Shown: piece by piece, positions 1-8,173 of the stretch
How the letters are laid out: each line of letters begins with the position of its first letter
Position numbering within the stretch: position 1 is the first letter of the stretch
Source of the DNA: an uncultured Collinsella sp.
Lineage (GTDB): Bacteria > Actinomycetota > Coriobacteriia > Coriobacteriales > Coriobacteriaceae
DNA: 34,533 bases
NCBI GenBank assembly: GCA_902470095.1
Contig: CABRFG010000017.1
Coordinates: forward strand, 1 to 34,533
Reading direction: 5' to 3'
Translations under genes and position numbers: made by a program
Notes under the pieces: generated by a model
The model's input: the letters and a program-made list of their open reading frames with translations, nothing else
The model's database searches: none
What the model was told of the DNA's origin: nothing

Positions 1-821
1 AGGTCGGCAGCGGACAAACCCTGTCGCACATCCTCGACGGCCTCGGCGTAGGCCACCGAGTGGGCGCAGCCGCAGATGCCGCAGATGCGGTCGGCGAGGA
101 ACGTCACGGCGTCATAGTTCAGGCGCGTCTCGGCGACCTTCTCCATACCGCGGTGCACGTAGAACAGACGGTAGTCAGCGTCCACGATCGTCTCGCCCTC
201 GACGAACAGGCGGAAGTGGCCGGGCTCGTCGGAGGTGATGTGCAACGGTCCCATGGGGACGAGCGTGGTCTCCTTGCCCTTGGTGTCGGCCAAGAATTCG
301 TAGTTTTCCATGTCGCTCGCGGGGGCGGGGCGGAAACGGTAATCCATCGAATCCTTGCGCAACGGGTACAGCCCGCTGGGCCAATCGTCGGGAAGCACCA
401 GGCGACGGCGGTCGGGCAGACCCTCGGGAATCAGGCCGAACATATCGCGCAGCTCGCGCTCGCCCCACACGCAGGCGGGGACGAACGGCGTCACGGACGG
501 GAACGTCATCTTGGCGGGGTCGACCTCGGCGCGGACGGTCACCCAGCCGGGGTCCTCGCCCTCCATGGAAATGACGTAGTACACGGCGTAGCGACCGCAC
601 AGGCTGCGCTCGTCGTTGCCGACAATCACGGGAATCCAGCCGTAGCGCTCGTAGTACAGGTAGTGGACGGCCTCGGGCAGACGGTCCAGCTTGACGGTGA
701 TCGTCAGCTGGTCCTCGCACTGCCACTCAACCTTCTCGATGCAGCCCGGAACGGCGCGGCGCAGGGCCTCGACATGGCTCTCGCAGCGACGGGCATACAC
801 CTTGTTCTCAGTTTCAATCAT
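1..821 (-). CDS. hyfG: Hydrogenase-4 large subunit HyfG/HycE-like (3' end cut by window)
   Basis: This is the catalytic large subunit of a group 4 [NiFe] hydrogenase, the H2-evolving end of formate hydrogenlyase, on the cytoplasmic face of the membrane. About 273 codons are visible. Residues 1 to about 170 resemble the NuoC-like N-terminal domain. The NuoD-like hydrogenase domain then begins and carries the first nickel-ligand motif, RICGICGCAH, at residues 245-254 (Cys247 and Cys250 are the expected ligands). The C-terminal ligand motif lies outside the window. The start MIETENK was chosen because it begins 3 nt after the hyfF stop. The frame is an open reading with sensible conserved sequence, unlike the arginine-rich frames overlapping it. 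HyfG and HycE cannot be told apart by this fragment alone; the neighbours hyfD, hyfE and hyfF make Hyf the better name. Confidence 0.93.
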   Translation of the reverse strand, partial: MIETENKVYARRCESHVEALRRAVPGCIEKVEWQCEDQLTITVKLDRLPEAVHYLYYERYGWIPVIVGNDERSLCGRYAVYYVISMEGEDPGWVTVRAEVDPAKMTFPSVTPFVPACVWGERELRDMFGLIPEGLPDRRRLVLPDDWPSGLYPLRKDSMDYRFRPAPASDMENYEFLADTKGKETTLVPMGPLHITSDEPGHFRLFVEGETIVDADYRLFYVHRGMEKVAETRLNYDAVTFLADRICGICGCAHSVAYAEAVEDVRQGLSAAD

Positions 822-824
822 TCG

Positions 825-2384
825 TTACTCCACCTCGCTCTGAGCGGTCTCGGTACCGAACACAGCGCGGTACATCGGCGTCGCGTGAAGCTCCTCGGTG
901 CTCTGCTCGAGCACGATGCCGGTCGCGGTCTCCACACCGTGCACGAGAGGCAGCGGGGTGGCGATGCCAAACCACAAGATCATGACGGCCAGGATGATTT
1001 CGGGGATAAGCATGAGCGCCGGGGCCTCATGCTTGCCCATGCCCTGGGGCGCATGACCGAATACCGACTTGAGTGCGATGCGGGTGAGCGCGGAGATGGC
1101 CACGGTAAGACCGAGGGCGACCACGACGACCAGCCACATGGGACCGGCGGTGACACCGGCGACAAAAGTCAGGAACTCGGAGATAAACATGCCAAAGGGC
1201 GGGAAGGCACCAAGACCGAGCAGTGCCAGGATGGCGAGCGCGGCGGTTGCGGGGGCAACCTCGACGACACCCTGGATCTTAGCCAGGCTACGCGTGCCAA
1301 AGGCGTGCTGGATGTTGCCGGACACGCAGAAGGCAAGCGTCTTGGTAAAGCCGTGGAACACGCAGTGCAGCAGGGCCGCGGCGATACCCAGCGGGCCACC
1401 GATACCCAGGCACAGGGCGATAACGCCCACGTTCTCCACAGACGAGTACGCAAAGCGGCGCTTGAGGTCGTCCTGGCGAAACATCGAAAGTGCCGCCACC
1501 AAAATGGACAGCGTGCCGACGATCAGCAGCAAAAGCTGCGGATACTCGGCGCCCACGGCCTGGATAGTAAAGCCGTAGAAGCGCATGATCACGAGCATGG
1601 CGCACTTAAGCAGCACGCCCGAGAGCAGGGCCGAGACAGGGCTCGGGGCCTGGGAGTGGGCATCGGGCAGCCAAGTGTGCATGGGGAACAGGCCGGCCTT
1701 GGTGCCAAAGCCGATCACGATAAACGCAAAGGCAAGGCGCATGAGCGTCGGGTCGAACTGGTCGGCGTACGGCAGCACGCACGACAGGAATGCGGCCTCG
1801 TGGGCGTTGGGAATCACGTCGGCGGCGTTGGCGTAGATCAGCAGCGTACCGAACAGGCCAAAGGCCACGCCGGCGGTGCAGACCATCGCATACTTCCAAG
1901 AAGCCTCGAGGGCAGTCTTGTTCTTGTAGATGCCCACGAGGAACACGGTGGAAAGCGTGGTTGCCTCCACGGCGGCCCACGTGAGGATCATGTTGTTGGA
2001 CAGGCACGCGAGCAGCATGGTGAACACAAACAGGCTAAACAGCGCAAAATACTGCTTGGCGCGCTCGGCGGGCATGGAGCCCTCCTCGATATCGGCCTTT
2101 ACATAGGGCAGCGAGAACAGCCCCGTAAGAAAACCGATAAAGCCGATGAGCAGCACAAAGATGGCGCCCAGCGAATCGAGGTGAAACCACAGGCCAAGAG
2201 CGCTCGCGGTGTCGCCGCTCATAAGGACGTCACCGGCCGTCATAATCGACAGCACCAGGACAGCTGCGACGGAGACCAGGTTGAGACCGGCAAACACGTT
2301 ATAGGACGTGTTCTTGGGCAAAAACGCCATAACCAGCGAGAACACCAAAGGAGTCGCGAGCAGGGCGAGAATCAACGTTTCCAT
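825..2384 (-). CDS. hyfF: Hydrogenase-4 component F, antiporter-like membrane subunit
   Basis: A 519-residue, very hydrophobic protein of the NuoN/NuoL/MrpD antiporter-like family, close in length to E. coli HyfF (about 526). It is expected to be a proton-translocating or structural membrane subunit of the hydrogenase-4 complex. The central segment contains the family-typical stretch AGLFPMHTWLPDAHSQAPSP followed by VSALLSGVLLK, and a later FAYSSVENVG segment. Both are conserved around charged residues of the proposed proton half-channel. It lies 3 nt downstream of hyfE and 3 nt upstream of hyfG, so it is almost certainly co-transcribed and translationally coupled with them. The C-terminal tail after the last membrane helix is acidic and short. 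Confidence 0.93.
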   Translation of the reverse strand: METLILALLATPLVFSLVMAFLPKNTSYNVFAGLNLVSVAAVLVLSIMTAGDVLMSGDTASALGLWFHLDSLGAIFVLLIGFIGFLTGLFSLPYVKADIEEGSMPAERAKQYFALFSLFVFTMLLACLSNNMILTWAAVEATTLSTVFLVGIYKNKTALEASWKYAMVCTAGVAFGLFGTLLIYANAADVIPNAHEAAFLSCVLPYADQFDPTLMRLAFAFIVIGFGTKAGLFPMHTWLPDAHSQAPSPVSALLSGVLLKCAMLVIMRFYGFTIQAVGAEYPQLLLLIVGTLSILVAALSMFRQDDLKRRFAYSSVENVGVIALCLGIGGPLGIAAALLHCVFHGFTKTLAFCVSGNIQHAFGTRSLAKIQGVVEVAPATAALAILALLGLGAFPPFGMFISEFLTFVAGVTAGPMWLVVVVALGLTVAISALTRIALKSVFGHAPQGMGKHEAPALMLIPEIILAVMILWFGIATPLPLVHGVETATGIVLEQSTEELHATPMYRAVFGTETAQSEVE

Positions 2385-2387
2385 GGA

Positions 2388-3041
2388 CTACCCCCTCAGC
2401 TCGGACAGGTCGCGCGCATCGAGCGAGTGGGAGTCGTCCCAAATGCGACGCACGACGATGGACATGATGATGACGGCAAAGATGGCGTCGGTGGCGATAC
2501 CGATCTCGATGATCTCGGGAGCGGTGGGGGCCAAAAGCGCGAGCGTCACGTGGCTGCCGTTTTCCATAAGGCAGTAACCAAAGATCTGCTTCATGATGTT
2601 GCGCTGCGAGATGATGCAGGTGAGGCCCACAAAGAAGTGAGCGAAGCTAATAGCGAGCGCAGGCGTTGCGACCTCGGCCGTGGGAAGGCTGATCTGCGTC
2701 ACGACGGCAAAGCAAATCGCGACCTCCACGGCGATGATGCAGATGGCCCACGCGGGCTTAAGGCCGGCCTTGAGTGATGCGTCGCTCGGCTCGCCCATCT
2801 TCTTGTATGCGCGGTTGAGGATATAAGGGACCAGGACGACCTTGGTGATAAAGGCAGATCCGGCCCACATAAGCAGCTCCTGCGCACCGGTGGTGGCACC
2901 GAGCGTAGCGAGAAGCCCCACGAGCACCAGCGACTGCACCGCATACCAGTGGATGGAATGTTTGATGTTCTTGGAGACGACCACCATGGTGGACGTGACG
3001 ATCAGAAGGCCGCCAAGGATGTTGACGATCGAATAACCCAT
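2388..3041 (-). CDS. hyfE: Hydrogenase-4 component E, membrane subunit
   Basis: A 217-residue integral membrane protein, essentially the length of E. coli HyfE (216). It resembles the NuoK/MrpC-like small antiporter subunits, extended at both ends. Several hydrophobic segments alternate with short loops, for example the N-terminal SIVNILGGLLIVTSTMVVV helix. The C-terminal part, SHVTLALLAPTAPEIIEIGI followed by a helix rich in Ile and Val, is typical of this subunit. It lies between hyfD (13 nt upstream) and hyfF (3 nt downstream). HyfE is found in hydrogenase-4 and not in the simpler Hyc-type formate hydrogenlyase, so this gene helps classify the complex. Confidence 0.92.
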   Translation of the reverse strand: MGYSIVNILGGLLIVTSTMVVVSKNIKHSIHWYAVQSLVLVGLLATLGATTGAQELLMWAGSAFITKVVLVPYILNRAYKKMGEPSDASLKAGLKPAWAICIIAVEVAICFAVVTQISLPTAEVATPALAISFAHFFVGLTCIISQRNIMKQIFGYCLMENGSHVTLALLAPTAPEIIEIGIATDAIFAVIIMSIVVRRIWDDSHSLDARDLSELRG

Positions 3042-3054
3042 GTCGTTCTACCTC

Positions 3055-4512
3055 CTAACCGATCCAGCTGGCCGAAAGCGGGCCGCTGACGATGACCATG
3101 ATGATGAGCACGATGAACACGAACGCCATCGCACGGGGAAGCGGGGCTCCCGCAGCGACCTCTTCGCTCGGCTCGCCGGGCAGGCAATAGCCCATCCACT
3201 TGAGGAACCAGGCGAAGGTGGCGACGGTCTCGGCGACCATGATGCACACGAGCACCAGGATCGCGACGTTGCCGGCACCTACAGAAAAGCCGCCGGCGAT
3301 GATCTGGAACTTCGAGAAGAACGTGTTCATGGGCGGCACGCCGGCAATAGCGAGTGCCGCGACACCGAAGCCCACGCCCGAGATCGGGTACTTCTTTACG
3401 ATGCCGCGAAGCTTGGGCAGCATACGCGTGCCGAGCGTAAAGGAGAACGAACCGGCGATCAGGAAGAACAGCGTCTTGGCGAAAGCGTGGTTAAAGATGT
3501 GGCAGACGGCGCCATCGAAGGCCAGCTGGCTGCCAAAGACCGAAAGGCCCAGACCAAAGAACACATAGGAGAGCTGGGCGATCGTGGAGAAGGCCAGCAG
3601 ACGCTTCATGTCCTTTTGCGGCAGGTACATAAGGAAGCCAAAGAGCATGGTGACCATGGCGTCGATAATGGCGACCCAACCCACGATCTCGGGGATCTCG
3701 CCGGCAGAGACGAGTGCACGCGCGAACACGCACACGCCGACCTTAACCATCGAGGCGCCATGCAGGTAGGCCGAAACAGGCGTCGGCGCCTCCATGGCCG
3801 AAGGCAGCCACATGTACATGGGAACCTGTGCGGACTTGGCCCAGGCCGCAAACAGCACGAGCAAAAGGACGATAGCCTTGAGCTTGGCGTCGAGGCCGGC
3901 AATCGCGGTAATGGCGAAGGTACCGGTATGGGCAAACACGATGGCGGCGCCCAGATACAGGCCGAGCGCACCGATATGCGTAATGATCAGAGCCTTCATG
4001 CCGGCCTTCTTGGCCGTAGGCGTCATGTAGTAGCTAATGAGGCCCCAAGAGCACGCACCCGTGATCTCAAAGAACACGAGCTGGCCCAAAAGGGTCGAGC
4101 TGTACACGAGACCGGCCATGGCGCCGATGAAGGTCGCGAGGTACGCGTAGAAGCGACGACGCGGTGCGTCGGGATGCTCACGGTTATTCTCGCTCATATA
4201 GGGAATCGAATAGATCACGACAAGCAGGCCGATACCCACAAAGGCGGGCGCGAGCAGCGTGCTCATGCGATCGAAGGTGAATCCCATGACGAGGGTCTGC
4301 CCAAACGAGATCAGGGGGACCTGCGTGTCGGGCATGCCGGCGCCAGCGAAATTCGCGGCGAGGGCGATGGTGCAGACCGTCGAGACGGCGGCACCCAAAA
4401 CGCTGAACCACTTGGCGTACGGACGGGGGAACAGGGCGACGAGCACCGAGGCCACCATCGGGGCCGCGATAGCGACCAAGCCGAGAAGGGACAGACTGAC
4501 TGCAAATGACAT
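3055..4512 (-). CDS. hyfD: Hydrogenase-4 component D, NuoL/NuoN-like membrane subunit
   Basis: A 485-residue antiporter-like membrane protein, near the length of E. coli HyfD (479). It contains the family-typical motifs: a transmembrane segment with FFEITGACSWGLISYY, the KSAQVPMYMWLPSAMEAPTP stretch, VSAYLHGASMVKVGV, and the broken-helix region RLLAFSTIAQLSYV. These carry the lysine and glutamate residues thought to relay protons in complex I-like machines (family knowledge). It begins about 15 nt after hyfC. With hyfB and hyfF it gives the complex three antiporter-like subunits, which suggests greater ion-pumping capacity than Hyc-type formate hydrogenlyase; pumping itself is inferred. Confidence 0.93.
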   Translation of the reverse strand: MSFAVSLSLLGLVAIAAPMVASVLVALFPRPYAKWFSVLGAAVSTVCTIALAANFAGAGMPDTQVPLISFGQTLVMGFTFDRMSTLLAPAFVGIGLLVVIYSIPYMSENNREHPDAPRRRFYAYLATFIGAMAGLVYSSTLLGQLVFFEITGACSWGLISYYMTPTAKKAGMKALIITHIGALGLYLGAAIVFAHTGTFAITAIAGLDAKLKAIVLLLVLFAAWAKSAQVPMYMWLPSAMEAPTPVSAYLHGASMVKVGVCVFARALVSAGEIPEIVGWVAIIDAMVTMLFGFLMYLPQKDMKRLLAFSTIAQLSYVFFGLGLSVFGSQLAFDGAVCHIFNHAFAKTLFFLIAGSFSFTLGTRMLPKLRGIVKKYPISGVGFGVAALAIAGVPPMNTFFSKFQIIAGGFSVGAGNVAILVLVCIMVAETVATFAWFLKWMGYCLPGEPSEEVAAGAPLPRAMAFVFIVLIIMVIVSGPLSASWIG

Positions 4513-4527
4513 TGTTTCTCCCTTCTC

Positions 4528-5454
4528 CTACACGCCGACGACCACGAAGACAAACGCCAGCACGGCGATGCCAACGACGGCCCAGGTCTGATTGCCAAGC
4601 ACCTTAAAACGCGAGCGCGAGCAAGAGTTCTCGATCACGCCGCATACGACAAAGTCGATCAGGCACTTAACAAGGAAGATGACCGCGCCCAGAACGGCCG
4701 CGATACCCACGGCCGCGGGCTCGCCCCAGGGGACGAAGATCGCGCAGAACCAGGCGACGACCAGGACCTGCTTCATGGACATGGCGAGCTTGGCCATCGC
4801 AAGCGACGGGCCGGAAAGCTCGGCGAGCGGACCTTCCTGGAGCTCCTGCTCGGCCTCGGCCTGATCAAACGGCAGCTTGCCGAGCTCCATGTAGCAGGCG
4901 ATCGCAAAGGCGATGCCGGCGAGGATCACGGCGACCGGCGCGTCGATGGCGCCCGTCATGATGTGCTGACCCATGGTGGCGATGTCGGTGGAACCGCACA
5001 CCAGGGCGGCGGCAAACAGCGCCAGCAGCATGGACGGCTCGATGAGCACGCTCATGAGCAGCTCGCGGACGCCGCCGATACCGGCGTAGGCGTTGGACGA
5101 ATCCACACCGCAGAGGGCGAAGAAGAAGCGGGCGAGCGCCAGGCTGTACATGATGGTGATGGCGTCACCAAAGACCGGGATGGGGCTTTGTGCCGTAAAG
5201 AGCGGCAGACCCATCGCGAGCATAAAGGCGACGGCGAAGAACAGCGGCGGCATAATGCGCAGCGCAAAGCTCGCGTCCTCGCTCTGGGACTCGGGGCGCG
5301 CAAAGAGCTTGGCCAGGTCGCGATAGTCCTGCATGATGCTGGGTCCGCGACGGTTGTGCATCTTGGCGCGGATCACGCGGCCGAGACCGGAGAAGAACGG
5401 CGCGACGGCCATAACGACCACGCCTTGCAGAACGGCAAATACGATGTTGTTCAT
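4528..5454 (-). CDS. hyfC: Hydrogenase-4 component C, NuoH-like membrane anchor
   Basis: A 308-residue protein of the HyfC/HycD family, homologous to complex I NuoH, similar in length to E. coli HycD (307) and HyfC (315). NuoH-like subunits anchor the peripheral redox arm and couple electron transfer to ion movement. Visible family features are the early cytoplasmic loop with RAKMHNRRGPSIMQDYRDL, the DSSNAYAGIGGVRELLMSVL segment, and the acidic LPFDQAEAEQELQEG loop near residue 215, which matches the conserved E-rich loop at the quinone-site equivalent. The gene starts 12 nt after hyfB and is followed by hyfD. The ATG start gives the expected first helix directly. Confidence 0.94.
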   Translation of the reverse strand: MNNIVFAVLQGVVVMAVAPFFSGLGRVIRAKMHNRRGPSIMQDYRDLAKLFARPESQSEDASFALRIMPPLFFAVAFMLAMGLPLFTAQSPIPVFGDAITIMYSLALARFFFALCGVDSSNAYAGIGGVRELLMSVLIEPSMLLALFAAALVCGSTDIATMGQHIMTGAIDAPVAVILAGIAFAIACYMELGKLPFDQAEAEQELQEGPLAELSGPSLAMAKLAMSMKQVLVVAWFCAIFVPWGEPAAVGIAAVLGAVIFLVKCLIDFVVCGVIENSCSRSRFKVLGNQTWAVVGIAVLAFVFVVVGV

Positions 5455-5466
5455 GCTCTCCCCTCC

Positions 5467-7485
5467 TTAACCCATTTGCACGGCGAGCACGAGGAACACC
5501 ACGAGTGCCGCGACGATGTAGCAGATATAGATGCTGTAGTTGCCGCCCTCGAGCTTAGTCGCGAGGTCGGCGAGCTTCTCGACACCCTTATGCGGGGCAT
5601 CGACGAGAACCTTGTCGGGTACGGGCTCCACAGCCTCGGCCACACCGGTGAGCTTCTGGAAGAAGTGCGCGATGGACCAGCAGACGGCCGTGCAGCGGTC
5701 ACGCAGCGTATAGAGCGGCTGCATAAACCAGGAAACCTCGGAGGCAAAGGTCGTGGCCACGACGGGCATATGCTCGTTGGGAGCATAGCCGCATGCCCAC
5801 GGCTGGGACTTCTGCACCTTACCGACGGTCTTGAGCTTGCGATAACCGCAGGCAAGACCGACGAGCACCACGAGCGCAATAGCGATCGCGGGCGTGGAGG
5901 TGGCAGCGCCGGAGTACTGGTTCATGAGCTCCATGCCCTCGGCGGCAAACACGCCACCGTACGGATGCAGCACGGACGCGGCGACATCGACCAGCACGGG
6001 CGCGATCACGGGAGCGCCAATACCCAGCACGACGCAGATGGCCGCGAGCAGGCCCTGCGCAAACACCATGGGGGCGGGAACCTCCTTGGCATTGGCCGCG
6101 GCCTCGGAGCGGGGCGCGGAGGCAAAGGAGACGCCATAGGCCTTGACGAAGCACGTGACGGCCAGCGCGCCGGTAATGGCAAGCGCGACGGCAGCGAACA
6201 CGGCCACGATCATGACGGCCTTGTCGCCCTGCATGGCGGCGTTAAAGAGCGACTGGTAGGTAAACCACTCGGACACAAAGCCGTTGAAGGGCGGGATGGC
6301 CGAAATGGCAAGCGCGCCAATAAGGAAGCAGATGGCCGTTGCCGGCATACGACGGAACAGGCCGCCCATCTTCTCCATATTGCGCGTACCCGTGGAGTAC
6401 AGCAGCGCACCGGCGCCCAAGAACAGCTCGCCCTTAAACATCGCGTGGTTAAACGTGTGGTAGAGGGCGGCCATCAGAGCCAGGACGGCGATGCCGACCG
6501 AGTTGAGCCCCATGGCGGCCATGGAGGCGCCGACGCCGAGCAGAATGATGCCGATGTTCTCGACGGAGTGATAGGCCAGCAGGCGCTTGATGTCATGCTC
6601 CTGCAGGGCGAAGGCCACGCCGAGGACCGACGAGATCGCACCGAAGACCATGACCATAAGGCCCCACCAGACCTGAACGCCCGAGGCGGAGAGCAGGTCG
6701 AGGCCCACCTTGAGGATGCCGAAGATACCGATCTTGATCATGCCGCCGGACATGAGGGCCGACACGTTGGACGGCGCCTCGGGATGTGCCTTGGGCAGCC
6801 AGCCGTGCAGCGGGATAATACCGGCCTTGGCGCCAAAGCCAAAGAAGGCGAGCACGAAGCACACGGATGCGACCGCGGGGCTAAACTGCGTAGCGCGGAA
6901 ATCCGCAAAGGCAAACGAGCCACCGGCGAAGTTGGTCATGGTGAGGAAGCTCGCCATGATGAGCACAAAGCCCACGTGCGCGATCACAAAGTAGAGCCAA
7001 CCGCCATGGATGGAGTTCTCGTTCTCCTCGATCACGACCAGGAAGTACGAGGTCAGAGACATGAGCTCAAAGGCGACCAGGAACCAAAACACGTTGTCGG
7101 CGGTGATGACGAGCATCATGGACGCCACGAAGGTGTTAATGAAGAAGCCAGCGCGGCCCTTTTTGCCCGGGTACTCATCAAAGTAGTTGAGACCGTAGAT
7201 CGAACCGGCAAACGCGAGCACCGAGATGAGCGCCACGAACAGGCCGGACAGCTGATTGAGCAGCAGCTGGAAATGGGCAAACGGGAAGAACACGATGGTG
7301 TCGACCGACGTGATATCGCCCAGCACGGCCTGGATACCGGCCACAAACGAAAGCACCGCGGCGACGGCGCCGATAAGGCAACCGGCGGTTTTGGCGGCGT
7401 TATCGGCCTTGATCAGCAGAACCGAGGCGAGCGCACCGATGCACGAGACGGCAAGCGATGCGATAAACAGCGTCATGCTATCCAT
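5467..7485 (-). CDS. hyfB: Hydrogenase-4 component B, large antiporter-like membrane subunit
   Basis: A 672-residue NuoL-type membrane protein with the same length as E. coli HyfB (672). Conserved blocks include FFINTFVASMMLVITADNVF, FLVAFELMSLTSYFLVV, AKAGIIPLHGWLPKAHPEAP with VSALMSGGMIKIG, and LLAYHSVENIGIILLG. These are the helices carrying the key Glu and Lys residues of antiporter-like subunits. A long C-terminal extension with a soluble stretch (residues about 560-650, including PWACGYAPNEHMPVVAT) and a last hydrophobic helix is typical of HycC/HyfB. Its ATG overlaps the end of hyfA by 8 nt, indicating translational coupling. Confidence 0.95.
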   Translation of the reverse strand: MDSMTLFIASLAVSCIGALASVLLIKADNAAKTAGCLIGAVAAVLSFVAGIQAVLGDITSVDTIVFFPFAHFQLLLNQLSGLFVALISVLAFAGSIYGLNYFDEYPGKKGRAGFFINTFVASMMLVITADNVFWFLVAFELMSLTSYFLVVIEENENSIHGGWLYFVIAHVGFVLIMASFLTMTNFAGGSFAFADFRATQFSPAVASVCFVLAFFGFGAKAGIIPLHGWLPKAHPEAPSNVSALMSGGMIKIGIFGILKVGLDLLSASGVQVWWGLMVMVFGAISSVLGVAFALQEHDIKRLLAYHSVENIGIILLGVGASMAAMGLNSVGIAVLALMAALYHTFNHAMFKGELFLGAGALLYSTGTRNMEKMGGLFRRMPATAICFLIGALAISAIPPFNGFVSEWFTYQSLFNAAMQGDKAVMIVAVFAAVALAITGALAVTCFVKAYGVSFASAPRSEAAANAKEVPAPMVFAQGLLAAICVVLGIGAPVIAPVLVDVAASVLHPYGGVFAAEGMELMNQYSGAATSTPAIAIALVVLVGLACGYRKLKTVGKVQKSQPWACGYAPNEHMPVVATTFASEVSWFMQPLYTLRDRCTAVCWSIAHFFQKLTGVAEAVEPVPDKVLVDAPHKGVEKLADLATKLEGGNYSIYICYIVAALVVFLVLAVQMG

Positions 7486-8095
7486 TGTTTACGCTCCCTT
7501 CTGCTTTCTCGGACAGGCCCTGGGCCACAGCGGTAACGTCGACGACCGGACCGTTTTCGATCGAACGCAGGCGCTTGGCCTCGTCGAGCTCGCGATCGGC
7601 CGCGCCGCCCATGACGGTCAGCGCCTTGGTGGGGCACGCCGCCACACAATGCGGGCCGTCCGGATCGAAGGCGCACAGGTCGCACTTGACGGCGCAGGTG
7701 TACTGGCCAGGAGCCCACGTAAGCAGGCTGCTCAGGGACTTAGGATACGAAGGCGTCGGGTCGCACATGCCTGCGACACCGGCGATAGACGTGCCATCGG
7801 GATGGATGGCTCCGAAGGGGCACGCGATGGCGCACAGCCTGCACCCGATGCACTCCTGCTCCTTGACGTGGATGCGATCGCCATCGTGCTCGATGGCATT
7901 CACCGGGCAAACCTCGGCGCAGGGGGCACCCTCGCAATGGTGGCAGGCAAGGGCGGCCGAAATACCGCCGGTCTTCACGAGCGCCAGGCGCGGCGTATCC
8001 TGAAGACCCTGCATCCGGTGGGCGTCGGCACAGGCGGACTGGCATGTTCCGCAGCCGATGCACCTCTCCGGGTTGATGTCGATGAAGCGGTTCAT
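7478..8095 (-). CDS. hyfA: Hydrogenase-4 component A / HycB-like 4Fe-4S electron transfer protein
   Basis: A 205-residue ferredoxin-like protein (E. coli HyfA is also 205) that would carry electrons from formate dehydrogenase to the hydrogenase. Four cysteine clusters are visible: CIGCGTCQSAC near residue 13, CHHCEGAPCAEVCPV, CIGCRLCAIACPFGA, and the C-terminal pair CDLCAFDPDGPHC with CP. Together they can hold up to four [4Fe-4S] clusters. The ATG at 8095 was preferred to an upstream GTG because AAAGGA lies 7 nt before it. The gene is separated from fdhF by a strong hairpin (8118-8152) and overlaps hyfB. HycB and HyfA are very similar, so the symbol depends on context. Confidence 0.92.
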   Translation of the reverse strand: MNRFIDINPERCIGCGTCQSACADAHRMQGLQDTPRLALVKTGGISAALACHHCEGAPCAEVCPVNAIEHDGDRIHVKEQECIGCRLCAIACPFGAIHPDGTSIAGVAGMCDPTPSYPKSLSSLLTWAPGQYTCAVKCDLCAFDPDGPHCVAACPTKALTVMGGAADRELDEAKRLRSIENGPVVDVTAVAQGLSEKAEGSVNNG

Positions 8096-8117
8096 CCCCA
8101 CTTCCTTTCAAAATAAC

Positions 8118-8152
8118 GGGCCGGGCTCCCGAACGTACGGGACGCCCGGCCC
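8118..8152 (-). terminator. Intercistronic hairpin between fdhF and hyfA (possible attenuator)
   Basis: A GC-rich inverted repeat with arms GGGCCGGGC (8118-8126) and GCCCGGCCC (8144-8152), extended inward by TCCCG/CGGGA around a small loop. Read on the minus strand it is followed by GTTATTTTG, a weak U tract. It could be a partial terminator or an RNA-processing barrier that lets hydN-fdhF be expressed above the hyf genes. Its function is inferred. Confidence 0.55.
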
Positions 8153-8173
8153 AAAAAGCCAACGAGAACGGGA

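Noticed and set aside
60..2777. A 905-codon plus-strand open frame opposite hyfE-hyfG
   Set aside because: It is antisense to clear hydrogenase genes, rich in His, Gly, Arg and Asp with no family motif, as expected from the complementary strand of high-GC coding DNA.
4963..7536. An 857-codon plus-strand open frame opposite hyfB and hyfC
   Set aside because: Same low-complexity, His/Arg/Gly-rich composition; the minus strand carries well-matched hyfB and hyfC.
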